Position numbers and translations under genes: made by a program
Assembly (NCBI RefSeq): GCF_038007965.1
Contig: NZ_JBBOYD010000001.1
Coordinates: forward strand, 3,574,501-3,638,500
Length of the DNA: 64,000 nucleotides
Direction of reading: 5' to 3'
Source of the DNA: Niallia sp. FSL W8-0635
Lineage (GTDB): Bacteria > Bacillota > Bacilli > Bacillales > Cytobacillaceae
Shown: piece after piece, positions 1 through 10,331 of the stretch
How the letters are laid out: every line of letters begins with the position of its first letter
How positions within the stretch are numbered: the stretch's first letter is position 1
Notes under the pieces: generated by a model
Databases searched by the model: none
Told to the model about the DNA's origin: nothing
Seen by the model: the letters and a program-made list of their open reading frames with translations, nothing else

Positions 1-186
1 AGAGGAATGCCATCCCCATTCGGATTGTGTTCCAAGTGGTACCTGATATTCTTTCGGGAAGGATTGCAGCCCTGTTATATCTGCCGAAAAGGCAAAGCTT
101 CCATTCCCAACGGCTAATGGCGCTAGACTTTCTATTCGTTTATATTTAGGATTATGTCTTGATACTACAGCCTTACGATTAATCAT
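1..186 (-). CDS. N-terminal fragment of a large glycosidase-like protein
   Basis: The first 62 codons are present (ATG at 186-184, ribosome-binding site AAAGAGGTG just upstream); the rest lies beyond the left edge. The visible protein starts MINRKAVVSRHNP and contains LAPLAVGNGSFAFSADITG and TQSEWGWHS. I associate this pattern with large uncharacterised six-hairpin-type glycosidases in plant cell wall loci. It is the last visible gene of the second ABC operon, 40 bp after the permease. By position it could correspond to B. subtilis YetA, which follows yesZ, but I cannot confirm that from 62 residues. The family call is from memory; the existence of the open frame is direct. Confidence 0.6.
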   Translation of the reverse strand, partial: MINRKAVVSRHNPKYKRIESLAPLAVGNGSFAFSADITGLQSFPKEYQVPLGTQSEWGWHSS

Positions 187-226
187 ATGAATAGCACCTC
201 TTTAAAAATTGTAAAGGAGTCCCAAC

Positions 227-1069
227 TTATCCCTTAATCCCAGTAGTCGCAATACCTTCCACGATGTATTTTTGAAAGATAAAGAAAATAATCGTAATTG
301 GAAGTATAGACAGAATGGACATCGCAAACATCGGTCCCCAAGCAGATTGGCCTTGTGAATCTAAGAAAAGTTTAAGTCCTAATGTCACCGTATAATTCGA
401 TGTAGTATTTAAGTAAAGCATTTGACTAAAGAAGTCATCCCATGTCCATATAAAAGAGAAAATAGCCGTTGTAATAAGAACTGGTGTTGCAAGCGGAAGA
501 ATGATTCGGAAATAAATACGAACAATACCACACCCATCCATAATCGCACTTTCATCTAAATCTCTTGGAATTCCACGAATAAACTGCACCATTAAAAAGA
601 TAAAAAAGGCTTCTGTTGCAAAAAACTTAGGAACCGTTAACGGTAAAAATGTATCGATCCAATCAAGATAGTGGAAGATGGCATATTGTGGTACCAAGGT
701 AACATGAACAGGAAGCATTAAAGTTGTAAGCATACAAACAAACCATACTTTTTTAAGCGGGAATTGTAATCTAGCAAATGCATAAGCTACCATTGAACAA
801 GAGATAAGGTTTGCGACAACATTAATGCTACTTAACAATAAGGAATTCTTAAAAAATGTAGCAAAGCTTAAATCCTGGATAACGTACCAGCCTCTAGCAT
901 AGTTTTCGAGTGTAAATTCCTTTGGCCATAATCCTTGCTGGCTAAAGATGAGTGCTTCTGGCTTCAACGAGCTAGAAAGGAGCCATAGGACTGGATATAG
1001 CATAAGGATTCCTATGAGACTTACAAATAGATAAACAAAAGCTCTTTGTATTCTTCTCTTTACAATCAT
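227..1069 (-). CDS. ABC sugar transporter permease, MalG/LplC-type (second importer)
   Basis: This 280-aa inner membrane permease has about six predicted helices. The cytoplasmic EAA loop for ATPase docking is visible as DESAIMDGCGIVRIYFRIILP (first 20 residues, about 176-195). The C-terminal EGIATTGIKG is typical of the MalG side of carbohydrate importers (CUT1 family). It starts 3 bp after the stop of the partner permease, with GGGGGGAAATAG upstream, so the two are translationally coupled. Its paralogue at 6986-7879 has the same architecture and ends ISTSGLK. The likely substrate is an oligosaccharide released from rhamnogalacturonan or galactan, inferred from the neighbouring GH42 and GH105 genes. 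No ATPase gene is nearby; such importers commonly share an MsmX-type ATPase encoded elsewhere. Confidence 0.9.
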   Translation of the reverse strand: MIVKRRIQRAFVYLFVSLIGILMLYPVLWLLSSSLKPEALIFSQQGLWPKEFTLENYARGWYVIQDLSFATFFKNSLLLSSINVVANLISCSMVAYAFARLQFPLKKVWFVCMLTTLMLPVHVTLVPQYAIFHYLDWIDTFLPLTVPKFFATEAFFIFLMVQFIRGIPRDLDESAIMDGCGIVRIYFRIILPLATPVLITTAIFSFIWTWDDFFSQMLYLNTTSNYTVTLGLKLFLDSQGQSAWGPMFAMSILSILPITIIFFIFQKYIVEGIATTGIKG

Positions 1070-1072
1070 CTG

Positions 1073-1975
1073 CTATTTCCCCCCTGCATCTTCGTAATAC
1101 ACCCAATATCTAGAAGTGATAAATAGAATTCCTGTAATGATTGCCAATACAAGCACAAGTATCCAAGCCATTGCAGCTGCATAGCCCATATTAAAAAAGG
1201 AAAAGCCGTTTTGATAAAGGTAAAGCGTATAAAATAAAGTAGAGTTAATCGGTCCTCCAGTTCCTCCACTAATAATATAAGCAGATGTGAACGCTTGTAG
1301 TGACTTAATAACTTCCATTACGAGGTTAAAGAAGATAACTGGTGATAGCATTGGCATCGTAATATGGATAAAGGACTGAAATTTATTAGCTCCATCTATT
1401 TCTGCTGCCTCATATAAGTTTTCCGGTATTTGCTTTAGACCAGCTAGGAAAATTATCATAGAAGCACCGAATTGCCAAATAGATAAAATTACTAATGTGT
1501 ACAAGGCATAATCAGGATGGGAAATCCAGGCTTTACCCTGTATCCCAAAAAGAGCTAAAAAGGAATTAACTAAGCCATTCGAATCGAACATATTGCGCCA
1601 GAGAATAGCAATCGCAACACTACCACCTAGTAAAGAAGGCAAATAGTAAATCGTTCGATAGATCCCAATTCCCTTTAATCCCTTTTTCAGTAAAAGAGCT
1701 ACTAGCAATGCAGAAAGTAATTGAGTTGGGACAGATAACACAACATATTTAGCTGTTACGTGAACAGAATCCCAAAAATTATCGTCATCAAAAAACATAT
1801 TTTTATAGTTTTCTAAACCAATCCATTCTGGTGCATTTAACAAATTATAATGGGTAAAAGATAAATACAATGATGCAATCATCGGACCTAATACCAAACC
1901 GAAAAAACCGATGAGCCAGGGTGTTAAAAAACCGTATGCAATCAGACTATTTTTCGTTTTCGCTCGTAATGACAT
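1073..1975 (-). CDS. ABC sugar transporter permease, MalF/LplB-type (second importer)
   Basis: This is a 300-aa CUT1-type permease with predicted helices near residues 12-35, 75-100, 110-130, 160-180, 205-225 and 265-290. The EAA loop reads EAAEIDGANKFQSFIHITMP (about 190-209), the canonical ATPase contact. The start ATG is preceded by AGAGGGGGATAGGG. It lies between the binding protein (70 bp upstream) and the MalG-type partner (3 bp downstream), so the three form one operon. The sequence closely resembles the permease at 7885-8784 (shared blocks such as GGSVAIAILWRN / [12 protein letters not shown]). This supports duplication of the whole importer, an inference from the aligned proteins. 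Confidence 0.9.
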   Translation of the reverse strand: MSLRAKTKNSLIAYGFLTPWLIGFFGLVLGPMIASLYLSFTHYNLLNAPEWIGLENYKNMFFDDDNFWDSVHVTAKYVVLSVPTQLLSALLVALLLKKGLKGIGIYRTIYYLPSLLGGSVAIAILWRNMFDSNGLVNSFLALFGIQGKAWISHPDYALYTLVILSIWQFGASMIIFLAGLKQIPENLYEAAEIDGANKFQSFIHITMPMLSPVIFFNLVMEVIKSLQAFTSAYIISGGTGGPINSTLFYTLYLYQNGFSFFNMGYAAAMAWILVLVLAIITGILFITSRYWVYYEDAGGK

Positions 1976-2045
1976 CCCTATCCCCCTCTATTAATCTAGT
2001 TTAAGAAGATCGGTTAGTTACCGATCCTCTCCTCTATATATACAG

Positions 2046-3341
2046 TTACCTTGAATGTCTCTCGATTATCTTATTTAATTCTTTAAAGTATCTTTCAGAA
2101 GCATTATCTACAGAATCCTTTTCAAATGCGATGGTTTCAACGGTTTGCTTATAAAGCTTTTGTTCTTCCACATATCCAGGGTAAAGCGGTGTATATTCTG
2201 CATCTGATGTTTTTGTAACAAGATCTATATAATCTAGAACTACTTTATCTTCATCTGTAGCAGAGCTGCTAACCTTTTCACGAACCTCAGAATTAACTGG
2301 AATTCCTCTATCCATTCCTAAAACTTCCCCTGCGTCGATATTATTAACAAAGAAATCAAGGAACTCAGCTACTTCTTTCGGATGCTCTGTTTTTGCATTT
2401 CCAGCTAAAAATTGGCTTGGCAATAGCGTTACTCCATTTTTTCCTGTTTCGCCATCATATGGAGGAATATGGAATGTCAACTCATCCTTTGTTGCACTGT
2501 TATAAGCAGCATATTGGTTCGAGAAAATAAATTGCATTGCAACATCGCCTCTAACAATTAACGATTGTGCAGGATCATCTTGGTTTTGTGTTTGTAATTC
2601 AGCAGGTGCTGCTGCTCCGCTCTCTCTCATATCTTGCCAGAGCTGGAACCATTCCTTTGCATCCTGTTCTTCAAAGCCAACTTTTCCATTATCATAAGCA
2701 ACCTTGTCTCTTTGTGCTAGGAACATACCAAAGCCGTCTTCATCAAAGTCTAGGACTCCATACTTCTTGTCTAATGCCGTCGTAATCTCTTTTGACGTTT
2801 TCTCTAAATCTTCCCATGTCCAATCATCAGCAGGTATCGGCACATTCGCTTCGTCAAATGCTGTCTTATTCATCACTAAACCACCAGCATTTACACCAAG
2901 AACTACCCCGTAAAATTTGTCATCATAAGTAGCAGCCCTAATCATGTTTTCAGGGTGTTTACTTAAATCTAGTTCCTTCCCTATGTATTCATCTAGAGGC
3001 AAGACTACTCCTTTAAGGACATAGTCATTTAAATTTCCACCAAATTGAATGATATCAGGAGCATTTCCAGAAGCTAACTGTGTATCTAATTTTTCAAAGT
3101 ATCCTTCAAGACCAGAAAATTCAGGCACAATTTTCACATCTGGATGTAATTTTTCATATAGTTTAATAACTTCTTGTGTCTTTTGTGATCTTTCTTGACC
3201 ACCCCACCATGTGAATCGAAGTTCAATTTTGTCTCCATCCGCACCACTAGATTTACCAGAAGAGCTTGATTGATTTGAGCATCCAGTAAAGACGAGTAAA
3301 GCAGACATGACTAATAAAATCCAAGTAAAGCTTTTTTTCAT
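2046..3341 (-). CDS. Extracellular solute-binding lipoprotein, family 1 (second importer)
   Basis: This 431-aa sugar-binding lipoprotein is the receptor of the importer encoded downstream. Residues 1-20 form a signal peptide ending in the lipobox FTGC, so it should be lipid-anchored at Cys20 on the outer face of the membrane. The mature part carries the LRFTWWGG motif (about 41-48) and a DEANVPIPADDWTWEDL block, both common in CUT1 sugar receptors. The start has a good AAAAAGGGGG site. It opens a new transcription unit: a terminator (3741-3785) closes the GH42 operon upstream, and the 450-bp gap carries two cre-like sites. It is paralogous to the YesO-like protein at 8873-10168 (LRFAWWGG). 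Confidence 0.92.
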   Translation of the reverse strand: MKKSFTWILLVMSALLVFTGCSNQSSSSGKSSGADGDKIELRFTWWGGQERSQKTQEVIKLYEKLHPDVKIVPEFSGLEGYFEKLDTQLASGNAPDIIQFGGNLNDYVLKGVVLPLDEYIGKELDLSKHPENMIRAATYDDKFYGVVLGVNAGGLVMNKTAFDEANVPIPADDWTWEDLEKTSKEITTALDKKYGVLDFDEDGFGMFLAQRDKVAYDNGKVGFEEQDAKEWFQLWQDMRESGAAAPAELQTQNQDDPAQSLIVRGDVAMQFIFSNQYAAYNSATKDELTFHIPPYDGETGKNGVTLLPSQFLAGNAKTEHPKEVAEFLDFFVNNIDAGEVLGMDRGIPVNSEVREKVSSSATDEDKVVLDYIDLVTKTSDAEYTPLYPGYVEEQKLYKQTVETIAFEKDSVDNASERYFKELNKIIERHSR

Positions 3342-3442
3342 ATAAATTCCCCCTTTTTGACAAAAATTTAAAATACCCTTTTGAATAAGGAAAGAGTGTC
3401 AAAACGATAAAACCTTGATAATGATAGTATGCTCATTCTGTT

Positions 3443-3456
3443 AGTAAACGATTTCA
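3443..3456. promoter_or_regulatory. CcpA cre-like site upstream of second ABC operon
   Basis: AGTAAACGATTTCA matches the cre consensus TGWAANCGNTNWCA at 13 of 14 positions (only the first base differs). It lies about 100 bp upstream of the binding-protein start. This implies carbon catabolite control by CcpA, inferred from the motif alone. Confidence 0.6.
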
Positions 3457-3540
3457 TTTTAAAGGAATATACTTTTTACAGTTTAATAATGTTATAGCCA
3501 AGATGAATTGAAATAATAAAACGAGGTAAAACCGATAATT

Positions 3541-3554
3541 ATAAAGCGGTTTCA
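3541..3554. promoter_or_regulatory. Second cre-like site in the same intergenic region
   Basis: ATAAAGCGGTTTCA matches the cre consensus at 12 of 14 positions. It lies about 200 bp upstream of the same operon and 98 bp from the better site. The rest of the 3342-3740 gap is AT-rich; I see no gene in it. Confidence 0.35.
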
Positions 3555-3740
3555 ATAGTGAACAAAAAAAGAATTGAAAAATAACAACGTTGTTAATTTT
3601 GATTATAAGATATCTCCCATTAAATAGCAACCGTCATTTTCAAGCTATTTTATTTTGTTGTTTGTCTTATTTTAATAAATTGGTTACTTAGTACTAGCTT
3701 TTAATAAGTAGGAATAATAGCACCTTCATAACAAATTTCA

Positions 3741-3785
3741 AAAAGCTCCTAATAAGCCTTTATATTTTTACAGTCTATTAGGAGC
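3741..3785 (-). terminator. Rho-independent terminator of the yesO-yesZ operon
   Basis: The inverted repeat GCTCCTAATA / TATTAGGAGC brackets a loop. On the minus strand it is followed by TTTTTG, 10 bp after the GH42 stop codon. It separates the first importer operon from the second. Confidence 0.8.
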
Positions 3786-3794
3786 CTTTAAAAT

Positions 3795-5780
3795 CTAAAA
3801 ACAGTACTTTATTACTCTATAGTTATATGGCGGAATTTCATATGTCCCTCTTTCTAGGATTTGATTACTTTTCCATACCATACTCTTTTTCGGTAGTGTT
3901 ACCTTACCAGTTTTCCCATCCATATTAACAATGACATAATAAGAGGCATCCTTATCTACTCTTGGAATCATAACAGTGCCTGGAGTAGTTTTTATTTCCA
4001 TTTTAATTGCTGCTTGCCTTACATAATGTTGGATTAATGCTTCTATCATTTTTTCTCCCTGTTGTCCCACCGGCAAGCTGCCAAGCATGATAATCTTCCC
4101 TTTACCTTTTTTTGTTTCTTTTATAAAAGCTTTTCCAGCACCTAATCCTTCTTTGATCAGCCCTATATTCTCTCCGTTCTCTGTATCAAAGATTGTACTC
4201 CATAGTCCTAATTCAGCTGTTATTCCAAATGCTTCCCCGTAAGTATTTGTTCCATCTAACGGATTCGTAAATAAGGCATGGACACCAACTTGCTTCTCTA
4301 GTTCACCAAGCGCACAGTCTGTATGATTTGTATGGTTTATCGTGCGGCCACCAGAAAGAGGACCAACAATCCATATCCCTCCCTTTTCTACAAACTCTAT
4401 TGCCCTCTGTATATATTCAGAGGAAAGATAAGGGATAAACGGCGTAAACAATAACTTATAACCGTCTAAATCCGCTTGTTCCATGATTAAGTCTCGATGA
4501 ATGCCTAATGAAATAAATCGTTCATAGAAGCTGGTTACAATTTGTTTATATTGAATACCGTTGAATGGTTCTGTTTGAAAATATGCTTTTGCACGATCGG
4601 AATAGCAAACTGCTACCTCAGCTTGCATAGGCTTGGTGGAAAGAAGGAATGGTTCTAGTTCTTTTCGAATTCTTTCCACCTCCAAAACATTAGTATATCC
4701 AATGGTTGGTTGCCCCCAAGCACTAACAACAGAACCATGCGTAATCTCACAGCCGGTGCGCTGCTGTCTCCAAAGCCAGTAGCAAAAGCCTTCTGCCCCA
4801 GCCGCGTATGCATACGTAGCCTCTGCTTGTAAATATCCATCTGGATGTGGACTTGCATATCTTTCAAGAGATGCACTAAAGGAAGTACTTGTTTCCATCA
4901 GCCAAAATGGAGTGTCTTTCTTTATATTCCTATATAGATCACATAGCATAAAAAAAGAACTGATATTTTCTTTAACTGCATATGTATCAAACGATGCAAA
5001 ATCAAGATTTTCAAATAGCAGTGATTGATCTAAATCAAAAAAGACTGTCGCATTATGTGTAATAGGGGCGTCTGAATATCGGCGGATAATGGCGGCTTGC
5101 TCGTTTGCAAATTCTGTAATTTTCTCATGTGTAAACCGTTTATATATGGTTGACAAAGAAGCATTGTGCAAGAAAGGTGTCGCAGTGGGCTGAGGAATTT
5201 GTTCAAAGCTTTGATAATACTGGCTCCATATTTGTGTACCCCACGCAGTGTTTAACTGTTCAATTGTTTGATATTTTTGTTTTAGAAAGGAATGCCATTG
5301 AGCTTTACAGGTCTCACAATAGCACTCCCCTACATGACATTTAAATTCGTTATCTAGCTGCCAGCCAATGATACCAGGCAATTTCCCTAATCCTTCTGCA
5401 AGTGCCTCTGTTATGATTGCTGCTCTCTTTCTGAAATAGGCATTATTTGTGCAAATATGCTGTCTTGCTCCGTGACTCATAACCGTTCCTTCTTTATCTA
5501 CATGCATTCGTTCAGGATGTTGATAAGACATCCAGATTGGCGGAGTTGCTGTCGGCGTACACATTACCGTATCAATTCCATGGTCTTTTAATCGCTTAAT
5601 AATATCGACCAAAAATGAAATATCAATTTCTCCTTCATTTGGTTCGATATAAGACCAAATAAATTCCCCTATCCGCACTACATTTATGCCAATTTTTTGC
5701 ATATGAAGAATGTCTTCTTCCACAATCTCTGTTCCCCATAATTCAGGGTAAAATGCTGCACCATGATATAACTTTTGCAA
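3795..5780 (-). CDS. yesZ: Beta-galactosidase, GH42, YesZ-like
   Basis: This 661-aa cytosolic GH42 enzyme should remove terminal beta-galactose from imported galactan or rhamnogalacturonan side-chain fragments. The N-terminal TIM barrel holds WQLDNEF (about 140-146), where Glu is the predicted acid/base, and WLMETSTSFSA (about 295-305), where Glu is the predicted nucleophile. The cluster CHVGECYCETC supplies the GH42 zinc-site cysteines, and HNATVFFDLD lies between. A trimerisation-type domain follows from about residue 390. The length nearly equals that of B. subtilis YesZ. The start is TTG with AAGGAGG upstream. It lies 32 bp after the GH105 gene and is the last gene before a terminator. 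Confidence 0.92.
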   Translation of the reverse strand: MQKLYHGAAFYPELWGTEIVEEDILHMQKIGINVVRIGEFIWSYIEPNEGEIDISFLVDIIKRLKDHGIDTVMCTPTATPPIWMSYQHPERMHVDKEGTVMSHGARQHICTNNAYFRKRAAIITEALAEGLGKLPGIIGWQLDNEFKCHVGECYCETCKAQWHSFLKQKYQTIEQLNTAWGTQIWSQYYQSFEQIPQPTATPFLHNASLSTIYKRFTHEKITEFANEQAAIIRRYSDAPITHNATVFFDLDQSLLFENLDFASFDTYAVKENISSFFMLCDLYRNIKKDTPFWLMETSTSFSASLERYASPHPDGYLQAEATYAYAAGAEGFCYWLWRQQRTGCEITHGSVVSAWGQPTIGYTNVLEVERIRKELEPFLLSTKPMQAEVAVCYSDRAKAYFQTEPFNGIQYKQIVTSFYERFISLGIHRDLIMEQADLDGYKLLFTPFIPYLSSEYIQRAIEFVEKGGIWIVGPLSGGRTINHTNHTDCALGELEKQVGVHALFTNPLDGTNTYGEAFGITAELGLWSTIFDTENGENIGLIKEGLGAGKAFIKETKKGKGKIIMLGSLPVGQQGEKMIEALIQHYVRQAAIKMEIKTTPGTVMIPRVDKDASYYVIVNMDGKTGKVTLPKKSMVWKSNQILERGTYEIPPYNYRVIKYCF

Positions 5781-5812
5781 GTCCTATCTCCTCCTTTTAT
5801 AACAAAATAATG

Positions 5813-6916
5813 TTAGCAATAGCTATATAAAAATTCAGATAAACATAAAATTGCCAAGGATTGTCCGTATGGCATCGTAGTCATCGGAATTTGGCGATAA
5901 AAATCAAGTGTATCTCCCATTCCAGTCCCAACTGAAACTTTTTGTAATGCTCCTTGTTCATTTATTTCTTCCATGATTGCATGGACAGCTTTTAGCGCAA
6001 CCTCTTTATATTCCGTTCCAATATATCGTTTGTGAACAGACTTTAGGATTCCATAAGCAAAACCTGCTGTTGCAGAGGCTTCTAAATAAGAGGTACGGTC
6101 GTTTATTAACGTATGCCACATCCCAGATTCATGTTGATACTCTTTCAATGACTCTATCTGTCTAGTTAATGTTTCTAGCAAATATTCGCGAAAAAAATCA
6201 CCCTCTGGCAAATCTAGCATGTCAATTATTTCAGGGATGGCAATGGTAATCCAGCAATTTCCTCTTGCCCACAATGCTTCTGCAAAATGGTGATCCCCTT
6301 CAAACGTCCAGCCGTGATACCATAGACCTGTTTTTCTATCAGAAAGATATTTGATATGAATAAGAAATTGCTTTTTCGCTTCTTCTATATAGGCTTGGTT
6401 ATGAAGGAGTTTACCGATTTTTGCGAGAGGCAAGACAGTCATCATTAAAGTATCGTCCCATAGCTGATTTTTATTTTCAGGCCCGTACGTCATATGCTGT
6501 AAACCGTCTTCTCTTGTTCTTGGCATATCATATAAAACCCAGTCAGCCCATGCATTTAAATAAGGCAGGTATGTTTGATCTTTTGTTTCTTCATATAAAT
6601 AGGCTAATGTAAGTAATGGTGCCATCGTATTGACATTTTTCGGTGGAGCCCCTTCTTCTAATCGCTTTGTATACCAGTCTGTCATTATTTGCTTTGCTTT
6701 TGAATCATTTGATAATTTCCAATAGTTATAAATTCCATATAGACCTACACCTTGCGGCCAATTCCATACCTCCCAGCTCTTATCATCTACAACTACTCCA
6801 TCAAAGTGCAGCAAATACTCACCAGTTTGATCCTTAATACTAGCTAGATTTCCCATCAATTTATTTATTGAAGCAATCACATCTTGTTTATCCACTATTC
6901 TTTTAGTATCAACCAT
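5813..6916 (-). CDS. yesR: Unsaturated rhamnogalacturonyl hydrolase, GH105, YesR/YteR-like
   Basis: This (alpha/alpha)6-barrel enzyme cleaves the unsaturated galacturonyl residue left by rhamnogalacturonan lyase from imported oligosaccharides. It carries WEVWNWPQGVGLYG near the N-terminus, NQLWDDTLMM with the expected catalytic Asp near residue 145, and WARGNCW with the conserved HHFAEALWARGN helix. I chose ATG at 6916 (MVDTKR; 367 aa) because GGAGGG sits 7 bp upstream; a longer frame to 6976 has no good ribosome-binding site. It has no signal peptide, so it acts in the cytosol after uptake. It lies between the YesQ-like permease and the GH42 gene in one operon. Confidence 0.9.
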   Translation of the reverse strand: MVDTKRIVDKQDVIASINKLMGNLASIKDQTGEYLLHFDGVVVDDKSWEVWNWPQGVGLYGIYNYWKLSNDSKAKQIMTDWYTKRLEEGAPPKNVNTMAPLLTLAYLYEETKDQTYLPYLNAWADWVLYDMPRTREDGLQHMTYGPENKNQLWDDTLMMTVLPLAKIGKLLHNQAYIEEAKKQFLIHIKYLSDRKTGLWYHGWTFEGDHHFAEALWARGNCWITIAIPEIIDMLDLPEGDFFREYLLETLTRQIESLKEYQHESGMWHTLINDRTSYLEASATAGFAYGILKSVHKRYIGTEYKEVALKAVHAIMEEINEQGALQKVSVGTGMGDTLDFYRQIPMTTMPYGQSLAILCLSEFLYSYC

Positions 6917-6985
6917 TTCTATTCCCTCCATAAAAAAAGCTTGGTTATCCAATAGATTTTGTTCTGAAAAGCTCATCCAATCTAC

Positions 6986-7879
6986 TTATTTCAAGCCACT
7001 CGTACTAATACCTTCCACAATATATTTCTGAAAAAGGAAGAATACTAAAATGACAGGTACTAAGGAAACTACCGACATTGCAAACATTGCTCCCCAGTTT
7101 GATGCAGATTCTGTATCTAGAAATAGCTTTAACGCTAAAGAAACAGGGTATAACTCTGCCTTGTTTAAATATAAAACCGGATTAATTAAATCTTCCCATT
7201 TCCAATAAAATGAGAAAATAGCGGAAGTAGCTAAGGCTGGGGTGATCAAAGGCAAAATAATCCGAAAAAATATACTAAAGCGACCACAGCCATCTATTCT
7301 AGCTGCTTCATCTAACTCGACAGGTATCGTCCGAATAAACTGGACAATTAAAAAGATAAAAAAGGCATGCCCGAAAAATTGGGGAACAATAATTGGTTTA
7401 AAGCTATTAATCCAGCCAATTTTAGCAAAAATAATATATTGAGGAATCATTAACACTTCATGCGGAAGCATCATCGTTACCATCATGCATGCAAACCAAA
7501 AGCTTTTTCCTTTAAATTGTATTCTTGCAAATCCATAAGCAATTAATGATGAGGACACGACTGCTCCTATTGTGGAAAGCCCAACAATAATCAATGAATT
7601 TTTAATAAAGGTACCAAAGGATTGCCCCGCAATCCCCTTCCAGCCATCAGCATAATTCGTCCATATAAATTTTTCAGGAATAAGGGAATGAGCGGTCACA
7701 AAGATGGAAGAACTTTCCTTAAAGGAACTCACGATTAGCCAAATGACTGGATAAAGCATGATTAATGCAATAGCACTTGTCACAATATGAAATAGAAACT
7801 TTTTTGGTTTTAGTCTTTTGCTTTTCTTCTCTATATTTGGCTCGATTATATTTGTAGTTGTTTGTTTATATGTCTCCAA
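6986..7879 (-). CDS. yesQ: ABC sugar transporter permease, YesQ-like (first importer)
   Basis: This CUT1 MalG-type permease of about 297 aa has a basic N-terminal tail of some 30 residues, six helices, and the EAA loop [20 protein letters not shown] (about 188-207). The frame can begin at TTG 7888, overlapping the YesP stop, but AAGGAGG is then only 1 base away. TTG at 7879 gives normal spacing, so I use it. The first start would still be translationally coupled. By order (SBP-permease-permease-GH105) this matches B. subtilis yesOPQR. Confidence 0.88.
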   Translation of the reverse strand: METYKQTTTNIIEPNIEKKSKRLKPKKFLFHIVTSAIALIMLYPVIWLIVSSFKESSSIFVTAHSLIPEKFIWTNYADGWKGIAGQSFGTFIKNSLIIVGLSTIGAVVSSSLIAYGFARIQFKGKSFWFACMMVTMMLPHEVLMIPQYIIFAKIGWINSFKPIIVPQFFGHAFFIFLIVQFIRTIPVELDEAARIDGCGRFSIFFRIILPLITPALATSAIFSFYWKWEDLINPVLYLNKAELYPVSLALKLFLDTESASNWGAMFAMSVVSLVPVILVFFLFQKYIVEGISTSGLK

Positions 7880-7884
7880 TTTCG

Positions 7885-8784
7885 TCAATCCTCCTTCGAT
7901 TCATAATAAACCCATAAGGATGAAGTCTTAAATAAAATGAGAGTCGTTAATCCAACAATAATCAGCATGACCCATGCCATTGCAGATGCATATCCCATTT
8001 GAAAAAAGTTAAATGCTTTTTGGAATAAATATAATGGGTAAAGCAGGGTTCCATCTAGAGGACCGCCTTCCCCTTTAGAAATAATATAAGCAGGTGTAAA
8101 AGTCATAAATGCAGAAATGGTTTGCATGACAAGATTAAAGAAGATAATCGGACTTAACAGCGGAAGCGTAATTTTAAAGAATTTATGTGCAGCACTTGCT
8201 CCATCAACGCTAGCTGCTTCATAGAAAGTTGGTGGAATATTCTTTAATCCTGCAAGGAAAATAAGCATCGATGAGCCAAACTGCCATACTGCAAGCAAAA
8301 TCAATGTCCATAATGCACTAGTCGGATCTTGATACCAGAGGATTTTTTTATCAATGCCCATAAAGAATAATAAAGCATTTATCACACCATCATTGCCAAA
8401 AATATTACGCCACATAATAGCAACTGCCACACTGCCGCCGATGATGGACGGCAAGTAAAAGAGCACACGGTAAATCCCGATTCCTTTTCTGCTTTGATTT
8501 AAGAGCATCGCAACAAAAAGAGCAAACATAAGACGAAGGGGAACACCCGCTAGGACATAATAAAAAGTTACACTTAAGGACTTCCAAAACTTTTCATCTC
8601 CAAAGAACATTTCTTTATAGTTGGCAAGCCCTATCCATTTTGGAGTTGTAAATAGATCATAATTCGTGAAGGATAAATATAAAGAAATTAGCATTGGCAC
8701 AACGGTAAAGGCAGTAAACCCAATAATAAATGGCGAGATAAATGCGTATCCTGACAAATTGTCTTTAAATGCGCGAGACTTCAT
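7885..8784 (-). CDS. yesP: ABC sugar transporter permease, YesP-like (first importer)
   Basis: This is a MalF-type CUT1 permease of about 299 aa. It carries the ATPase-contact loop [20 protein letters not shown] (about 205-224), preceded by [14 protein letters not shown] chose ATG 8784 ([10 protein letters not shown]) because AAAGGAG lies 11 bp upstream and family members start near here; the frame opens further upstream at 8829 without support. Its 3' end overlaps or abuts the next permease. It imports rhamnogalacturonan oligosaccharides by analogy with YesOPQ; the substrate is inferred from context. Confidence 0.88.
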   Translation of the reverse strand: MKSRAFKDNLSGYAFISPFIIGFTAFTVVPMLISLYLSFTNYDLFTTPKWIGLANYKEMFFGDEKFWKSLSVTFYYVLAGVPLRLMFALFVAMLLNQSRKGIGIYRVLFYLPSIIGGSVAVAIMWRNIFGNDGVINALLFFMGIDKKILWYQDPTSALWTLILLAVWQFGSSMLIFLAGLKNIPPTFYEAASVDGASAAHKFFKITLPLLSPIIFFNLVMQTISAFMTFTPAYIISKGEGGPLDGTLLYPLYLFQKAFNFFQMGYASAMAWVMLIIVGLTTLILFKTSSLWVYYESKED

Positions 8785-8872
8785 TGCAAACACAACTCCT
8801 TTCTCCATTAGAAATAGAGCACGAATCATTCAAATGGGAACTCTTCGTGCATTTGTTATAACAAACGGAATA

Positions 8873-10225
<1,353 letters not shown>

Positions 10226-10282
10226 TTATCTTTCATGGAATGGAAAAAGCAGAGATTTCTTGTTTAAAAAATAGAGGTTTCC

Positions 10283-10325
10283 AAAAAAAATCTCCTAATC
10301 CATTCTCTACAAAATGATTAGGAGT
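10283..10325 (-). terminator. Terminator after yesN
   Basis: The stem CTCCTAATC / GATTAGGAG is followed on the minus strand by eight Ts, 8 bp after the yesN stop. A T-rich run on the other side could make it act in both directions. It uncouples the regulatory yesLMN unit from the transporter operon. Confidence 0.8.
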
Positions 10326-10331
10326 TCTTTT